Source: Campylobacteraceae bacterium (GTDB lineage Bacteria; Campylobacterota; Campylobacteria; Campylobacterales; Arcobacteraceae). From it: a DNA stretch of 64,000 bases. The DNA lies in the NCBI GenBank assembly GCA_013373175.1, contig JABXII010000020.1, positions 62,001 through 126,000 of the forward strand, read 5' to 3'. Made by a program: the position numbers and the translations under genes. The notes beneath the pieces are model-generated. The model had not been told where the DNA came from, made no database searches, and saw only the letters and a list, made by a program, of their open reading frames with translations. This document shows, piece after piece, positions 63,494 through 64,000 of the stretch (its first letter is position 1; each line of letters starts with the position of its first letter).

Positions 63494-64000
63494 ATGGAAG
63501 CGCAAAGTTCTACTTTTATTGGATTTGAGGACTCTTTTGAAGAGTCAAAGGCAGTTTTATTTGGAGTTCCCTTTGATGGAACTACATCTTTTAAACCAGG
63601 TACTAGATTTGCACCAAGTGCAATGAGAGAAGACTCTTGGGGATTAGAGAGTTTCAGTCCATATTTAGATAAAGATTTAGAAGATTTAAAACTTTTTGAT
63701 TATGGAAATTTAGAAGTTCCTTTTGGAGATAAAAAAAGAGCTCTTAGAATGATTCAAGAGATGACACAAGAAATAATCGATGCAGGAAAAATTCCAGTAA
63801 TGATTGGTGGAGAGCATTTAGTTTCACTTGGTCCCGTAAAAGCCTTATCAAAAAAATATGAGGATTTACATATCATTCACTTTGATGCTCACACAGATTT
63901 AAGAAATGATTATTTAGGTGAATCTTTAAGTCATGCAACAGTTTTAAGAAGAATTTATGACCAAGTTGGTGATGGTAGATTAAATCAATTTTGTATTAGA
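63494..64000 (+). CDS. speB: Agmatinase/ureohydrolase family protein (5' part, cut by window edge)
   Basis: The first 169 residues of a ureohydrolase. FGVPFDGTTSFKPGTRFAPSAMREDSWGLESF and IGGEHLVSLGPVKAL hold the first metal histidine; IHFDAHTDLRNDY is the second metal motif (DAHxD). This order is diagnostic for agmatinase and related arginase-fold enzymes. The catalytic end, with the SFDIDxxDP motif, is outside the window, so the substrate (agmatine, or another guanidino compound) cannot be fixed. The ATG follows the rodA stop by one base. Confidence 0.85.
   Translation, partial: MEAQSSTFIGFEDSFEESKAVLFGVPFDGTTSFKPGTRFAPSAMREDSWGLESFSPYLDKDLEDLKLFDYGNLEVPFGDKKRALRMIQEMTQEIIDAGKIPVMIGGEHLVSLGPVKALSKKYEDLHIIHFDAHTDLRNDYLGESLSHATVLRRIYDQVGDGRLNQFCIR

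Noticed and set aside
1-64000. CRISPR arrays, rRNA genes, tmRNA and insertion sequences
   Set aside because: No regularly spaced identical repeats, rRNA-like stretches or transposase genes were found on reading both strands.

Overview
The window is AT-rich with compact, overlapping operons. The gene families and neighbourhoods (hldD-hldE-gmhA, an EnvC/FtsX/FtsE/TrmB cluster, HQWRQP-type histidine kinases, a GlnRS with a YqeY-like tail) point to a Campylobacterota member, most likely an Arcobacter-group bacterium. This is inferred from protein flavour alone; no rRNA is present.

Layout. Positions 1-6822 are the end of an O-antigen/capsule locus. An L-sugar nucleotide module (2-epimerase plus RmlD-like reductase) and a family 4 glycosyltransferase are followed by a reductase, initiating transferase and membrane 4,6-dehydratase set resembling wbpV-wbpL-wbpM, which makes UDP-D-QuiNAc or UDP-D-FucNAc and loads it on the lipid carrier. 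Positions 6885-10769 hold ADP-heptose synthesis (hldD, hldE, gmhA) plus a glycosyltransferase-like gene. Positions 10770-20794 are housekeeping: a periplasmic-type ATP-dependent DNA ligase (LigE), rpmB, a K+ channel, argJ, a YdcH-like protein, gyrA, asd, a YqhA-family protein, hemE and a radical SAM protein.

Two identical tandem tRNA-Asn genes follow (20868-21054). The second is the integration site of a 9.9 kb mobile element (21038-30969) bounded by a 24-bp direct repeat of the tRNA 3' end. Its left arm, all on the minus strand, holds a tyrosine integrase, an excisionase-like HTH protein, a Rep_trans rolling-circle initiator, a small putative ssDNA-binding protein and an unknown helical protein. 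Its right arm, on the plus strand, is a defence cargo: a three-component ABC system (ABC-3C) made of a Cap4-like nuclease effector, a middle component and a zinc-hook DUF3732 ATPase, followed by an HNH nuclease with an unknown C-terminal half. No capsid, morphogenesis or conjugation genes are visible. Arrays of a 9-bp repeat at 12-bp spacing beside attL, with one copy near attR, look like integrase or excisionase arm sites. Hairpins upstream of rep are candidate replication origins. This element is the most interesting part of the window.

Positions 31168-43501 return to the chromosome: an unknown protein, SelO, the TesA/YbbA/YbbP-like set, a TerB-DnaJ protein, an RraA-like protein, an ADP-ribosylglycohydrolase, GlnRS, a peroxiredoxin and thioredoxin. 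Positions 43563-56077 are rich in sensing genes: a TlpA-like thioredoxin, a chemoreceptor with a CZB zinc domain, a periplasmic solute-binding protein paired with a membrane histidine kinase, a cytosolic multi-PAS/GAF kinase, and a diguanylate cyclase with a CxxCH haem motif. No response regulator gene is nearby. Positions 56199-64000 hold the EnvC-FtsX-FtsE division module, trmB, a fibronectin type III lipoprotein, an RluD-type pseudouridine synthase, divergent rodA, and the start of an agmatinase-family gene cut by the window edge.
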